64,000 nt of DNA, taken from positions 5,259,501 to 5,323,500 of the forward strand of contig NZ_CP113949.1 of the NCBI RefSeq assembly GCF_026810445.1, given 5' to 3'. Position numbers and translations under genes: made by a program. Below, piece by piece: positions 36,636 through 45,746 of the stretch. This DNA is from Pseudomonas sp. BSw22131. GTDB taxonomy: Bacteria; Pseudomonadota; Gammaproteobacteria; Pseudomonadales; Pseudomonadaceae. Below the pieces are notes generated by a model that was not told the origin of the DNA, did not search any database, and worked only from the letters and a program-made list of their open reading frames with translations. Positions within the stretch are counted from its first letter, which is position 1, and the number at the start of each line of letters is the position of its first letter.

Positions 36636-36746
36636 TCCCGCCCGTGTGCATGAATCAGCCGCGATGGCACCCACTCAGCGAGAGTGATGTAAATTGATGC
36701 ACTCGCTCGCAGGCAAGTGCGCTCCCATCCTCAACTGGTGCTTTCC

Positions 36747-37511
36747 ATGTCTTTACCGCCCTCCCTCACCCAGCACATGGTGCGCCGTCCGCAACGTATC
36801 GCGCTGCTGGCTCACATCGCCGAACAGGGCTCGATCACCCGTGCAGCCAAGAGTGCAGGCCTGAGTTACAAGGCCGCATGGGACGCCATAGATGAGCTGA
36901 ACAATCTGGCGGAAAAACCGCTGGTGGAGCGCAGCGTCGGCGGGCGGGGCGGAGGCGGCGCGAAACTATCGGCAGAGGGCGAGCGGGTGCTGCGTCTCTA
37001 CCAGCGTTTGCAAGCGTTGCAGGCTCAACTGCTCGACAGCGCCGAGGAGTCCAGTGATCTGGCGCTGCTCGGCCGTCTGATGTTGCGCACCAGTGCGCGC
37101 AACCAACTGCACGGGCGGGTCGAGCGCATGACCCGTCATGGCCGCAACGACCTCATCGATTTGCGGCTGGCAGGCGACCTGTCGGTCCAGGCGCAAATCA
37201 CCCACGACAGCAGCGAGCGCCTGGAGCTGGACGTAGGCACCGACGTGTTCGCGCTGATCAAGGCCGGATGGCTGGAATTACTGGCCCCTGATGACGAAGT
37301 AACAAATGGAAACAATTGCCTGATGGGTCAAATCGAGGAGGTGCTTGATGCGCCGGATGGGCCTAGCGAGGTCAGAATCGTCCTGCCCAGCGGTCAGACC
37401 TTGTGCGCGCTGGCAGAGCCGGAGCAGTTGAAAGCATTGGATTTAAGCGCTCATGGCGCAGTGAAGGTTCAGTTCTCGCCAGCGAATGTGCTGATCGGTA
37501 CGCCACTTTGA
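36747..37511 (+). CDS. modE: ModE family molybdate-responsive regulator
   Basis: A 254-residue regulator. The N-terminal winged helix (RRPQRIALLAHIAEQGSITRAAKSAGLSYKAAWDAIDELNNL) with the following GRGGGGAKLS is typical of ModE. Two C-terminal Mop/TOBE domains (about residues 120-185 and 190-254) form the molybdate-binding di-Mop. No mod transport genes are in view, so the target is elsewhere. The start at ATG 36747 fits the family; a half REP sequence lies just before it. Confidence 0.9.
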   Translation: MSLPPSLTQHMVRRPQRIALLAHIAEQGSITRAAKSAGLSYKAAWDAIDELNNLAEKPLVERSVGGRGGGGAKLSAEGERVLRLYQRLQALQAQLLDSAEESSDLALLGRLMLRTSARNQLHGRVERMTRHGRNDLIDLRLAGDLSVQAQITHDSSERLELDVGTDVFALIKAGWLELLAPDDEVTNGNNCLMGQIEEVLDAPDGPSEVRIVLPSGQTLCALAEPEQLKALDLSAHGAVKVQFSPANVLIGTPL

Positions 37512-37543
37512 TGGCTGCGCAGCACACGCGCTGATAACCACTG

Positions 37544-37572
37544 CCGTCATCGTGCCGACACACAATCGTCAT
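37544..37572 (+). promoter_or_regulatory. Candidate Pho box upstream of phoX
   Basis: CCGTCAT-CGTG-CCGACAC-ACAA-TCGTCAT gives three CTGTCAT-like 7-mers at exact 11-bp spacing, the PhoB half-site layout. It ends 43 bp before the phoX ATG. Confidence 0.6.
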
Positions 37573-37615
37573 CAGCGTTGAATAAGGTGCCTGCCAAAAC
37601 CGCAGGAAGCCCGTG

Positions 37616-39529
37616 ATGAAACTCCTAAAAGACGACCAACCCACAGACCTTGAAAACATGGTCGGCCTGACACGCCGAAGCTTCATCAGCGCAGGCGCTT
37701 TGTGTGGCGCGGCGATGTTTCTGGGGGGCGACCTGCTCAGCCGCAGCGTTCTGGCAGCCAGCGTTCAGGCGGCCAACAGCAAGCTGCTGGGCTTTGCGAG
37801 CATCCCCGCCGCCACCGCAGACAGCATCAGCCTGCCGCCGGGTTACAGCGCCTCGGTGCTGATCAGCTGGGGCCAACCGCTGCAAAGCGATGGTCCGGCG
37901 TTCGACCCCAGCGGCAAAGGCAGCGCCGATGCTCAAGAGGTGCAGTTTGGCGATAACAACGATGGCATGAGCCTGTTCACCTTTCCCGGTGACGACGCTA
38001 ACCGTGCCAGCCGCGCGCTGATGGCAATCAACAACGAATACACAAACTATCGCTACCTGTTCGATCACGGCAAAGACCCGCAATCGGCAGAGGAAGTGCG
38101 CAAGGCGCTGGCCAGCGAAGGCGTGTCGGTGATTGAGGTCAAGCGCGAAGGTAGCCAGTGGAAGTTCGTGCAGGGCTCCAAATACAACCGCCGCGTACAT
38201 GGCAACACACCGATCCACCTGAGCGGCCCGGCTGCCGGCGACGACTTGCTGAAGACCGCTGCCGATGCCACAGGCAAGAACGTGCTCGGCACCTTCCAGA
38301 ACTGCGCCAATGGCAAGACGCCCTGGGGCACTTATCTGACGTGCGAAGAGAACTTCACTGACTGCTTCGGCAGCACCGATCCTGCACAAAAAATAGACGC
38401 CGCGACCAAACGCTATGGCGTCGTCCCCGCCAGTAAAGAAATCAACTGGCACCTGCATGACCCGCGCTTCGACATCGCCAAAAACCCCAACGAGTTCAAC
38501 CGACACGGCTGGGTGGTGGAGATCGACCCGTTCGATCCTAAGTCAACGCCGGTCAAGCGCACGGCCCTGGGCCGTTTCAAGCATGAAAACGCAGCATTGG
38601 CCGAGACCAAGGGCGGACGCGTGGTGGTTTACATGGGCGACGACGAGCGCGGGGAATTCATTTACAAATTCATCAGCCGCGACAAAATCGATCATCAGAA
38701 TCCGAAGGCCAACCGCAATATCCTCGACCACGGCACGCTGTACGTCGCGCAGTTCGACAATGGCGACAGCAACCCCGATCACCCTAAAGGTCAGGGCACA
38801 TGGGTCGAACTGACCCACGGCAAAAACGGGATTGACGCCAGCAGCGGCTTCGCCAGCCAGGCTGAAGTATTGATTCACGCGCGCATGGCGGCCAGCGTGG
38901 TCAAGGCCACGCGCATGGACCGGCCAGAGTGGATTGTTGTCAGCCCCAAGGATGGCCAGGTGTATTGCACTTTGACCAACAACGCCAAGCGCGGCGAAGA
39001 CGGGCAACCGGTGGGCGGCCCCAATCCGAGGGCGAAGAATCAGTACGGACAGATTCTGCGCTGGCGCGAGCATGAGGATAATGCCTCGGCCATGACCTTC
39101 ACCTGGGATCTGTTTGTGGTGGCCGGTAATCCCGCCGTTCACAGCGGCAAGCCTCAGGGTGGTTCGAGCAATATCAACCCGCAGAACATGTTCAACAGCC
39201 CGGACGGACTGGGCTTCGACAAGAGCGGTCGACTGTGGATCCTGACCGACGGCGACTCGACCAACAGCGGAGACTTCGCCGGCATGGGCAACAATCAGAT
39301 GCTCTGTGCCGATCCCGCTAGCGGAGAAATACGTCGTTTTATGGTGGGCCCTGTGGGGTGCGAGGTGACGGGCATCAGCTTCGCGCCGGACCAGAAAGCG
39401 CTGTTCGTCGGGATTCAGCATCCCGGTGAAAACGGCGGCTCGACGTTCCCTGAGCACCTGCCTGATGGCAAGCCGCGTTCATCGGTGATGGTGATAACCC
39501 GCAACGACGGCGGAATCGTCGGCGCCTGA
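37616..39529 (+). CDS. phoX: Tat-exported alkaline phosphatase PhoX
   Basis: A 637-residue PhoX (DUF839) phosphatase. The twin-arginine signal (LTRRSFISAGALCGAAMFLG) near residue 18 sends the folded, metal-loaded enzyme to the periplasm. Core motifs include NNEYTNYRYL, HGNTPIHL, CANGKTPWGTYLTCEENFTD and GRFKHENAAL, which hold calcium/iron ligands. It releases phosphate from organic phosphoesters under starvation. ATG 37616 has CAGGAAG nine bases upstream; GTG one codon earlier is possible. A REP doublet follows the stop. Confidence 0.94.
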   Translation: MKLLKDDQPTDLENMVGLTRRSFISAGALCGAAMFLGGDLLSRSVLAASVQAANSKLLGFASIPAATADSISLPPGYSASVLISWGQPLQSDGPAFDPSGKGSADAQEVQFGDNNDGMSLFTFPGDDANRASRALMAINNEYTNYRYLFDHGKDPQSAEEVRKALASEGVSVIEVKREGSQWKFVQGSKYNRRVHGNTPIHLSGPAAGDDLLKTAADATGKNVLGTFQNCANGKTPWGTYLTCEENFTDCFGSTDPAQKIDAATKRYGVVPASKEINWHLHDPRFDIAKNPNEFNRHGWVVEIDPFDPKSTPVKRTALGRFKHENAALAETKGGRVVVYMGDDERGEFIYKFISRDKIDHQNPKANRNILDHGTLYVAQFDNGDSNPDHPKGQGTWVELTHGKNGIDASSGFASQAEVLIHARMAASVVKATRMDRPEWIVVSPKDGQVYCTLTNNAKRGEDGQPVGGPNPRAKNQYGQILRWREHEDNASAMTFTWDLFVVAGNPAVHSGKPQGGSSNINPQNMFNSPDGLGFDKSGRLWILTDGDSTNSGDFAGMGNNQMLCADPASGEIRRFMVGPVGCEVTGISFAPDQKALFVGIQHPGENGGSTFPEHLPDGKPRSSVMVITRNDGGIVGA

Positions 39530-39538
39530 CCGGTCCTC

Positions 39539-39626
39539 ATCGCGAGCAAGCTCCCTCCCACTTTGGATGCGGTCGTGCATCCTTTCGGGATAACGCCGTC
39601 TCGGTGGGAGGGAGCTTGCTCGCGAT
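39539..39626. repeat. REP pair between phoX and srkA
   Basis: Perfect inverted arms of 23 bp: left arm 39539-39561 starting ATCGCGAGCAAGCTCC, right arm 39604-39626. It is the most symmetrical REP doublet in the window. Confidence 0.9.
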
Positions 39627-39710
39627 GGGTGTAACGCGCTGTGTCAGGTTTACACGCCTGAGTTAACATGACAGGCCCGACGCGGCAGCCTGCTGCGCGC
39701 AGGAGTAAGC

Positions 39711-40685
39711 ATGGCCCACCCGTTTGCAACACTCACCCCTGACCTCGTGCTGGATGCTGTCGAGAGCATCGGCTTTGTCAGTGACGCCCGCATCCTTGCG
39801 CTCAACAGCTATGAGAATCGCGTCTATCAGGTGGGGATCGAAGACGATCAGCCGCTGATCGCCAAGTTTTACCGGCCGCAGCGCTGGACCACCGAAGCCA
39901 TTCTTGAAGAACACAGCTTCACCGCCGAACTCGCAGGCGTCGACATTCCTGTGGTCGCGCCCATGACGCATAACGGCTCGACACTCTTCGAGCACGCCGG
40001 TTTTCGCTTTACGCTCTTCCCTCGTCGTGGCGGACGGGCGCCGGAGCCGGGCAACCTTGATCAGCTCTATCGCCTGGGCCAGTTGCTGGGGCGCATTCAC
40101 GCCGTTGGCGCCACTAAACCGTTCGAGCACCGCGAAGCACTGGGCGTGAAGAACTTCGGTCACGACTCACTGGCGTATCTGCTGGAAAACAACTGTATCC
40201 CCCGCAGCCTGCTGCCCGCCTACGAGTCCGTCGCCCGCGATCTGCTCAAACGGGTGGAAGATGTCTATGCCGCCACGTCCCACCAGAACATCCGTGTCCA
40301 TGGGGACTGCCACCCCGGCAACATGATGACCCGCGACGACATCTTCCATATTGTCGATCTGGACGACTGCCGGATGGGTCCGGCGGTGCAGGACATCTGG
40401 ATGATGCTGGCGGGCGATCGTCACGAGTGCCTGAGCCAACTGTCGGAACTGATGGACGGTTACAACGAGTTCCACGATTTCAATCCGCGGGAGCTGGCGC
40501 TGATCGAGCCGTTGCGCGCGTTGCGTTTGATGCATTACAGCGCCTGGCTTGCGCGACGCTGGGACGACCCTGCGTTCCCTCACAGCTTTTCCTGGTTTGG
40601 CACTGAACGTTACTGGGGCGATCAAGTGCTGGCGTTGCGCGAGCAGCTTTCAGCGCTCAATGAAGAGCCGTTGAAGTTGTTCTGA
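39711..40685 (+). CDS. srkA: Stress response kinase SrkA (YihE/RdoA)
   Basis: A 324-residue choline-kinase-like protein kinase. The catalytic loop is VHGDCHPGNMM (His197, Asp199) and the metal motif is IVDLDDCRMG (around residue 215). N-terminal NRVYQVG and IAKFYRP correspond to the nucleotide loop and lysine. In E. coli SrkA protects cells from stress-induced death through the Cpx/toxin pathways. AGGAG lies five bases before ATG. Confidence 0.93.
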   Translation: MAHPFATLTPDLVLDAVESIGFVSDARILALNSYENRVYQVGIEDDQPLIAKFYRPQRWTTEAILEEHSFTAELAGVDIPVVAPMTHNGSTLFEHAGFRFTLFPRRGGRAPEPGNLDQLYRLGQLLGRIHAVGATKPFEHREALGVKNFGHDSLAYLLENNCIPRSLLPAYESVARDLLKRVEDVYAATSHQNIRVHGDCHPGNMMTRDDIFHIVDLDDCRMGPAVQDIWMMLAGDRHECLSQLSELMDGYNEFHDFNPRELALIEPLRALRLMHYSAWLARRWDDPAFPHSFSWFGTERYWGDQVLALREQLSALNEEPLKLF

Positions 40686-40729
40686 TTTTCGTTGAGTCGC
40701 TATAACAAAAACTTGCCACAGGACTTTGC

Positions 40730-41620
40730 ATGCAAGCTGCCAACCCGCGTCGCGGGTACATTCTTGGCCTCAGTGCCTACATCATCTGGGGCCTGTTTCC
40801 CCTCTATTTCAAAGTCCTTGCCAGCGTTCCGGCGCTTGAAATCATCGTCAACCGGGCCATCTGGTCGGCAATTTTCGGCCTGGCGCTGTTGCTGCTGGTG
40901 TGGAAACACCCTGGCTGGTGGCAGGAGCTGTACGATCACCCTCGGCGCTTTGCGATTCTTGCACTGAGTGGCTCGCTGATCGCGGCCAACTGGCTGATTT
41001 ACGTGTGGGCGGTGAACAGCAACCACATGGTTGAGGCCAGCCTGGGTTATTTCATAAACCCGCTGATCAACGTGATGCTGGGCATGGTGCTGCTGCGTGA
41101 ACGCTTGCGCCCGCTGCAATGGGTGGCGGTGATTCTGGCGCTGATCGGTGTAGGGCAGCAGATCTGGCAAGTGGGCAGCCTGCCGTGGATTTCGCTGGCG
41201 CTGGCGTTGACCTTTGGTTTCTACGGGCTGATCCGCAAGCAGGCACCGGTTGCGGCGCTTCCCGGGCTGGTGGTTGAGACTTGGATTCTGGTGCCGCTGG
41301 CGGTGGGATGGTTGCTGTTCAACCCGATGGCGCACAGCGCACAAACTGAGTTCTGGACCACCAAAGAGGCGATCTGGCTGGCAGCGGCCGGGCCTGTAAC
41401 GCTGGTGCCCCTGGTGTGTTTCAACTCAGCGGCAAGGCATTTGCCCTACGCCACATTGGGCTTTTTGCAGTACATCGCACCCACCCTGGTGCTGACCCTT
41501 GCGGTGCTGGTGTATGGCGAGCACATGGCCTCAAGCACGATGGTGACTTTTGGTTTTATCTGGGCCGGCCTGGTGATCTACAGCGCCGATGCCTGGCGCA
41601 GCCTGCGCCGCCGCCCATGA
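40730..41620 (+). CDS. rarD: EamA family transporter RarD
   Basis: A 296-residue drug/metabolite transporter with ten predicted transmembrane helices and the RarD-specific start RRGYILGLSAYIIWGLFPLYFKVLA. Further signatures are NWLIYVWAVNSNHMVEASLGYFINPL and PLVCFNSAARHLPYATLGFLQYIAPT. The substrate of RarD is not known in spite of its chloramphenicol-sensitivity name. It follows srkA after 44 bases and may share its transcript. Confidence 0.93.
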   Translation: MQAANPRRGYILGLSAYIIWGLFPLYFKVLASVPALEIIVNRAIWSAIFGLALLLLVWKHPGWWQELYDHPRRFAILALSGSLIAANWLIYVWAVNSNHMVEASLGYFINPLINVMLGMVLLRERLRPLQWVAVILALIGVGQQIWQVGSLPWISLALALTFGFYGLIRKQAPVAALPGLVVETWILVPLAVGWLLFNPMAHSAQTEFWTTKEAIWLAAAGPVTLVPLVCFNSAARHLPYATLGFLQYIAPTLVLTLAVLVYGEHMASSTMVTFGFIWAGLVIYSADAWRSLRRRP

Positions 41621-41640
41621 GCAGAAAGCGCCGACTCACC

Positions 41641-41717
41641 CTGTAGGAGCCAACGTGTTGGCGAGGCGTCTTGCGCTGAAAAGGAATGACGCCTCGCGAA
41701 TGAATTCGCGCCTACAG
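41641..41717. repeat. REP pair after rarD
   Basis: Imperfect inverted repeat from CTGTAGGAGCCAACGTGTTG to CGCGCCTACAG. It is of the TGTTGGCGAGG subtype also found at 60066-60145, and lies between the convergent rarD and gcvR-like genes. Confidence 0.8.
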
Positions 41718-41733
41718 ATGTTGGGGCAAGAAT

Positions 41734-42252
41734 TCATTCCTCCGACTTGAGCACCAGCTCAACCATCAGTTCATCCGCCAGTGTCTCAAGGTGCTTTTGC
41801 AGCACATCCAGCGTCAACGTCAGCGGCACGCCCAATAAAGCGTTGGCATGGAACAGTGTTTCGCTGCTCATTGGCGCGGGCGAAACGTCGGTGACCAATC
41901 GCTCTACGTTCACCCCTTGCTGGGTCAGCAGACGGGTGATGTCACGCACGATGCCGGGCCGGTCATTGCCCACCAGTTTCATGTTGATAGGCGTTGATGT
42001 CGCGGCGCTCTCGACGCCGCTTTCAGCAAACTGCGTGTGGATGCCGTCCCTGGACAATGCCTGCAGCGCGTTGACCAGTTCATCGTGCGCCTCGGCAGGC
42101 ACGCTCAAACGAAGGATCCCCGCGAACTGACCGGCCATGTGAGTCATGCGGCTCTCAAGCCAGTTGCCGCCATGACGGGCAATGCACTCAGCGATCTGTT
42201 CAACCTGGCCCGGCTTGTCCGGGGCAAAAACGGTAACGACGAGATGATCCAC
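41734..42252 (-). CDS. GcvR-like double ACT domain protein
   Basis: A 172-residue protein made of two ACT domains (about residues 1-75 and 88-165; the second opens with LVGNDRPGIVRDITRLL). This is the GcvR organisation, an amino-acid-sensing repressor partner of the glycine cleavage regulator GcvA. The start is GTG at 42252 with AGAGGA seven bases upstream. No gcv genes are near, so calling it GcvR is based on the family only. Confidence 0.85.
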   Translation of the reverse strand: MDHLVVTVFAPDKPGQVEQIAECIARHGGNWLESRMTHMAGQFAGILRLSVPAEAHDELVNALQALSRDGIHTQFAESGVESAATSTPINMKLVGNDRPGIVRDITRLLTQQGVNVERLVTDVSPAPMSSETLFHANALLGVPLTLTLDVLQKHLETLADELMVELVLKSEE

Positions 42253-42697
42253 AGTTCATTCCTCTTCTTTGCTTTTCAGCAGTCTGGCTGACACGGGGTA
42301 GGGGGCAGTCGGGCAAGTATAGGCAAGTAAGCCGACTGCACTCTCGCGCCCTGAAATCGTAGATCGTGTACCGTTTTAATAATTCTCTGGAACAATCTGC
42401 ATTTTCTTTGAGAACATCCGGACCTTCAGTGTGGCCGACCGGAGAATTTCCGCTCGTTCGGTGGCATATTCAGTTCGATTTTCACGATACAAGTGATCAT
42501 GTAGTATTGCGCCGCGTTCACTACATAGCTCGAACCTGACGTTAAAAACGATGCCTGACCGGGCCTCGCTGCGAACCCCGAAGCCCAGTCGCCAGCAGTG
42601 GCATGTCCTGGCGAGGTGATCAGCGATGCGTCGATGGCTTTAATAAAAGAGCGCTCAACCATTGAAGCGCAGATAGCTGAGTAGAGTGAGGCAAGCA
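42253..42697. other. 445-base gene-free region before glcB
   Basis: This divergent region must hold the promoters for glcB and the GcvR-like gene. AT-rich stretches near 42375-42415 (TTTTAATAATTC) and 42480-42520 are possible promoters; TTTCAC-N16-TAGTAT near 42480 is the best I can see and is weak. An open frame on the minus strand here is not convincing. Confidence 0.5.
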
Positions 42698-44875
42698 ATG
42701 ACTGAACACGTTCAAGTCGGTGGCCTTCAGGTCGCCAGAGCCCTGCTGGATTTCGTGAATAATGAAGCCCTCCCGGGAACCGGCCTTGATGCCACTGCGT
42801 TCTGGGCGGGTGCCGATGCACTCATTCACGAACTGGCGCCCAAGAACAAAGCCCTGCTCGCCAAACGTGATGACTTCCAGGCAAAAATCGACGCCTGGCA
42901 TCAGTCCAACGCAGGCAAAGCCCATGACGCCAGCGCCTACAAATCCTTCCTGCAAGACATCGGCTATCTGCTGCCAGAAGCGGCAGACTTCCACATCACG
43001 ACGCAAAACGTCGATGAAGAAATCGCCCGCATGGCAGGCCCGCAACTCGTTGTGCCGGTGATGAACGCCAGATTCGCACTCAACGCCTCGAACGCGCGCT
43101 GGGGTTCGCTGTATGACGCGCTGTACGGCACCGATGCGATCAGCGAAGCCGACGGCGCCGAGAAAGGCAAAGGCTATAACAAGGTTCGCGGCGACAAAGT
43201 GATCGCCTTCGCCCGCGCCTTCCTCAACGAAGCCGCGCCCCTGTTCGTCGGCTCCCACGTTGACTCCACGGCCTACAAACTGGTGGACGGCAAACTGGTC
43301 GTCACGCTCAAGGGCGGCAGCAACTCGGGCTTGAAAGACGACGCTCAACTGATCGGCTTCCAGGGCGACGCCGCAGCACCGACGTCGATTCTGCTCAAGC
43401 ACAACGGCCTGCATTTCGAAATCCAGATAGACGCCACAAGCCCGGTCGGCCAGACCGATGCAGCAGGCGTGAAAGACGTGCTGATGGAAGCGGCCCTGAC
43501 CACCATCATGGACTGCGAGGACTCCATCGCTGCCGTCGATGCTGACGACAAAGTCTTGGTGTACCGCAACTGGCTGGGCCTGATGAAGGGCGATCTGTCG
43601 GAAGAAGTCGCCAAGGGCGGCACCACGTTCACCCGCATCATGAACGCCGACCGCGTATACACCTCGCCCACCGGTGAAGCAGTGACGCTGCACGGTCGCT
43701 CGTTATTGTTCGTACGCAACGTCGGCCACCTGATGACCATCGACGCGATCCTCGACAACCAAGGCAACGAAATACCCGAAGGCATTCTCGACGGCCTGAT
43801 GACCAGCCTGGGCGCTATCCACAACCTCAACGGCAGCAGCACGCGCACCAACAGCCGGACCGGTTCGGTATACATCGTCAAACCCAAAATGCACGGCCCC
43901 GAAGAAGCAGCGTTCACCAACGAGTTGTTCGGGCGCATCGAAGACGTCCTGCGTTTGCCGCGCAACACGCTGAAAGTCGGAATCATGGACGAGGAGCGTC
44001 GCACCACGGTCAACCTCAAGGCATGCATCCAGGCAGCGAGCGAGCGCGTGGTGTTCATCAACACGGGTTTCCTGGATCGCACGGGCGACGAAATCCATAC
44101 GTCCATGGAAGCCGGCCCGGTGGTGCGCAAAGCGCAGATGAAGGCCGAGAAATGGATCGGCGCGTACGAGAACTCCAACGTCGACATCGGCCTCAAATGC
44201 GGTCTGCAAGGTCGTGCGCAGATCGGCAAGGGCATGTGGGCCATGCCCGATCTGATGGCAGCAATGCTGGAACAGAAAATCGCGCACCCGCTGGCCGGGG
44301 CGAACACCGCATGGGTTCCTTCGCCGACAGCGGCTGCCTTGCACGCGTTGCACTATCACAAGGTCGATGTGTTTGCCCGCCAGGCCGAACTGGCTCAGCG
44401 CACGGCAGCGTCGGTCGATGACATCCTCACCATTCCGTTGGCGCCGAACACTGACTGGACGCCGGAAGAAATCCAGAACGAACTCGACAACAACGCCCAG
44501 GGCATTCTGGGTTATGTAGTGCGCTGGATCGATCAGGGCGTCGGTTGCTCGAAGGTGCCTGACATCAACGATATCGGCCTGATGGAAGACCGCGCAACGC
44601 TGCGCATTTCCAGTCAGCACATCGCCAACTGGCTGCGTCATGGAGTGGTCAGCGAGCAGCAAGTGATGGAAAGCCTCAAGCGCATGGCGCCAGTGGTGGA
44701 TCGTCAAAACGAAGGCGACGCGCTGTACCGCCCTCTGGCACCGGACTTCGACAGCAACATCGCCTTTCAGGCGGCGGTGGAGCTGGTGATCGAAGGCACC
44801 CGACAGCCAAACGGCTACACCGAGCCAGTGCTGCATCGTCGCCGCCGTGAGTACAAGGCGAAAAACGGGCTGTAA
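42698..44875 (+). CDS. glcB: Malate synthase G
   Basis: A 725-residue malate synthase G, condensing glyoxylate and acetyl-CoA in the glyoxylate shunt and glycolate use. The catalytic region includes [35 protein letters not shown], the [10 protein letters not shown] block and [13 protein letters not shown]; Asp in the C-terminal helical domain is within GSTVDD-like [14 protein letters not shown]. The length is typical of isoform G. ATG 42698 is preceded by GTGAGG. A strong terminator follows. Confidence 0.97.
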   Translation: MTEHVQVGGLQVARALLDFVNNEALPGTGLDATAFWAGADALIHELAPKNKALLAKRDDFQAKIDAWHQSNAGKAHDASAYKSFLQDIGYLLPEAADFHITTQNVDEEIARMAGPQLVVPVMNARFALNASNARWGSLYDALYGTDAISEADGAEKGKGYNKVRGDKVIAFARAFLNEAAPLFVGSHVDSTAYKLVDGKLVVTLKGGSNSGLKDDAQLIGFQGDAAAPTSILLKHNGLHFEIQIDATSPVGQTDAAGVKDVLMEAALTTIMDCEDSIAAVDADDKVLVYRNWLGLMKGDLSEEVAKGGTTFTRIMNADRVYTSPTGEAVTLHGRSLLFVRNVGHLMTIDAILDNQGNEIPEGILDGLMTSLGAIHNLNGSSTRTNSRTGSVYIVKPKMHGPEEAAFTNELFGRIEDVLRLPRNTLKVGIMDEERRTTVNLKACIQAASERVVFINTGFLDRTGDEIHTSMEAGPVVRKAQMKAEKWIGAYENSNVDIGLKCGLQGRAQIGKGMWAMPDLMAAMLEQKIAHPLAGANTAWVPSPTAAALHALHYHKVDVFARQAELAQRTAASVDDILTIPLAPNTDWTPEEIQNELDNNAQGILGYVVRWIDQGVGCSKVPDINDIGLMEDRATLRISSQHIANWLRHGVVSEQQVMESLKRMAPVVDRQNEGDALYRPLAPDFDSNIAFQAAVELVIEGTRQPNGYTEPVLHRRRREYKAKNGL

Positions 44876-44906
44876 GCCGCGCCGAACGGCAAATCTGCGC
44901 GAAATG

Positions 44907-44942
44907 AAAAAGGCGGCGTGTCTCAGGACACGCCGCCTTTTT
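44907..44942 (+). terminator. Intrinsic terminator of glcB
   Basis: An 11-bp GC-rich stem GGCGGCGTGTC-TCAG-GACACGCCGCC flanked by A5 and T5, 30 bases after the stop. The A-rich left side makes it work on both strands. Confidence 0.92.
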
Positions 44943-44960
44943 ATTTGGGGTTCAACTGCT

Positions 44961-45042
44961 GGAGCGCGCTTGCCCGCGATTGCGGTGTGTCATTTGATAT
45001 CGATGACGTCTGGCACACCCATATCGCGGGCAAGCGCGCTCC
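44961..45042. repeat. REP pair after glcB
   Basis: Perfect 20-bp inverted arms GGAGCGCGCTTGCCCGCGAT (44961-44980) and its complement (45023-45042), between the glcB terminator and the response regulator stop. Confidence 0.9.
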
Positions 45043-45074
45043 TACAAGACTCAACAAGATTCAACCCAGGTCGT

Positions 45075-45521
45075 TCACTCCACGCCCAACTCACGCTTCA
45101 CCAGCCGCAACAACTGCTTGGTGTTGATCGGCTTGAGGAGGAAATCCACGACGCTCAAATGCATCGCATCAATCGCATCACGCACGTTTGCATCGCCCGA
45201 AACGATGATGATCGGCAGCGCTGCACGGTCTGAATCGCGCACCTGCCGGATCAGGTCCAGGCCGTCGCACGGCGCCATCCGCAGATCGGTAATCACCAAT
45301 GCAATGGATGGAAGGGTTTCCAGTAAATGCATCGCACTGTTGCCGCCAGCAGCGGTGATGCAAAAGATGTCATTGAGACTGAGGATCTCCGCGAGCAGCT
45401 CCCTTGCATCTTTGTCGTCGTCAACAATCAACACCCGTTGCGGCGATTGTGAGGATGGCGCCAGCATCACCTCGTTGAGGGCTTCGCGCTCTTCATCACT
45501 CAAAATGTCGTGATCGAACAT
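45075..45521 (-). CDS. Single-domain response regulator
   Basis: A 148-residue protein from ATG 45521 (GGGAAGAG upstream). After a 27-residue acidic leader comes a receiver domain: acidic cluster VDDDKD, phospho-acceptor Asp79 (ITDLRMAP), Ser/Thr in IVSGDA and Lys in LLKPIN. It has no output domain, so it acts by protein contacts or as a phosphate sink. No histidine kinase gene is nearby. Confidence 0.9.
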   Translation of the reverse strand: MFDHDILSDEEREALNEVMLAPSSQSPQRVLIVDDDKDARELLAEILSLNDIFCITAAGGNSAMHLLETLPSIALVITDLRMAPCDGLDLIRQVRDSDRAALPIIIVSGDANVRDAIDAMHLSVVDFLLKPINTKQLLRLVKRELGVE

Positions 45522-45746
45522 ACCCGTCTCTTCCCGTCGACTTAATTCTGACAGCGGATAGGAATGAACCTGCTGCACACTTCATGGCTTCATGCCTTGC
45601 ATGATATTGCCTCATGCCACCCGCCTCCCACTTTCTTACCAAACTACACCCTAAAACCGCTCTTTCAGCACCTAATACTTACGTCCAATGGGCACTGCCC
45701 GCTAAGCGGCCGACCATGGACCTCATAAAAACAAGCGGTGTGAGTC

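Noticed and set aside
42426..42821. 131-codon minus-strand frame before glcB
   Set aside because: Its first 40 codons are antisense to glcB and the rest lies in the promoter region; no ribosome site or family signature.
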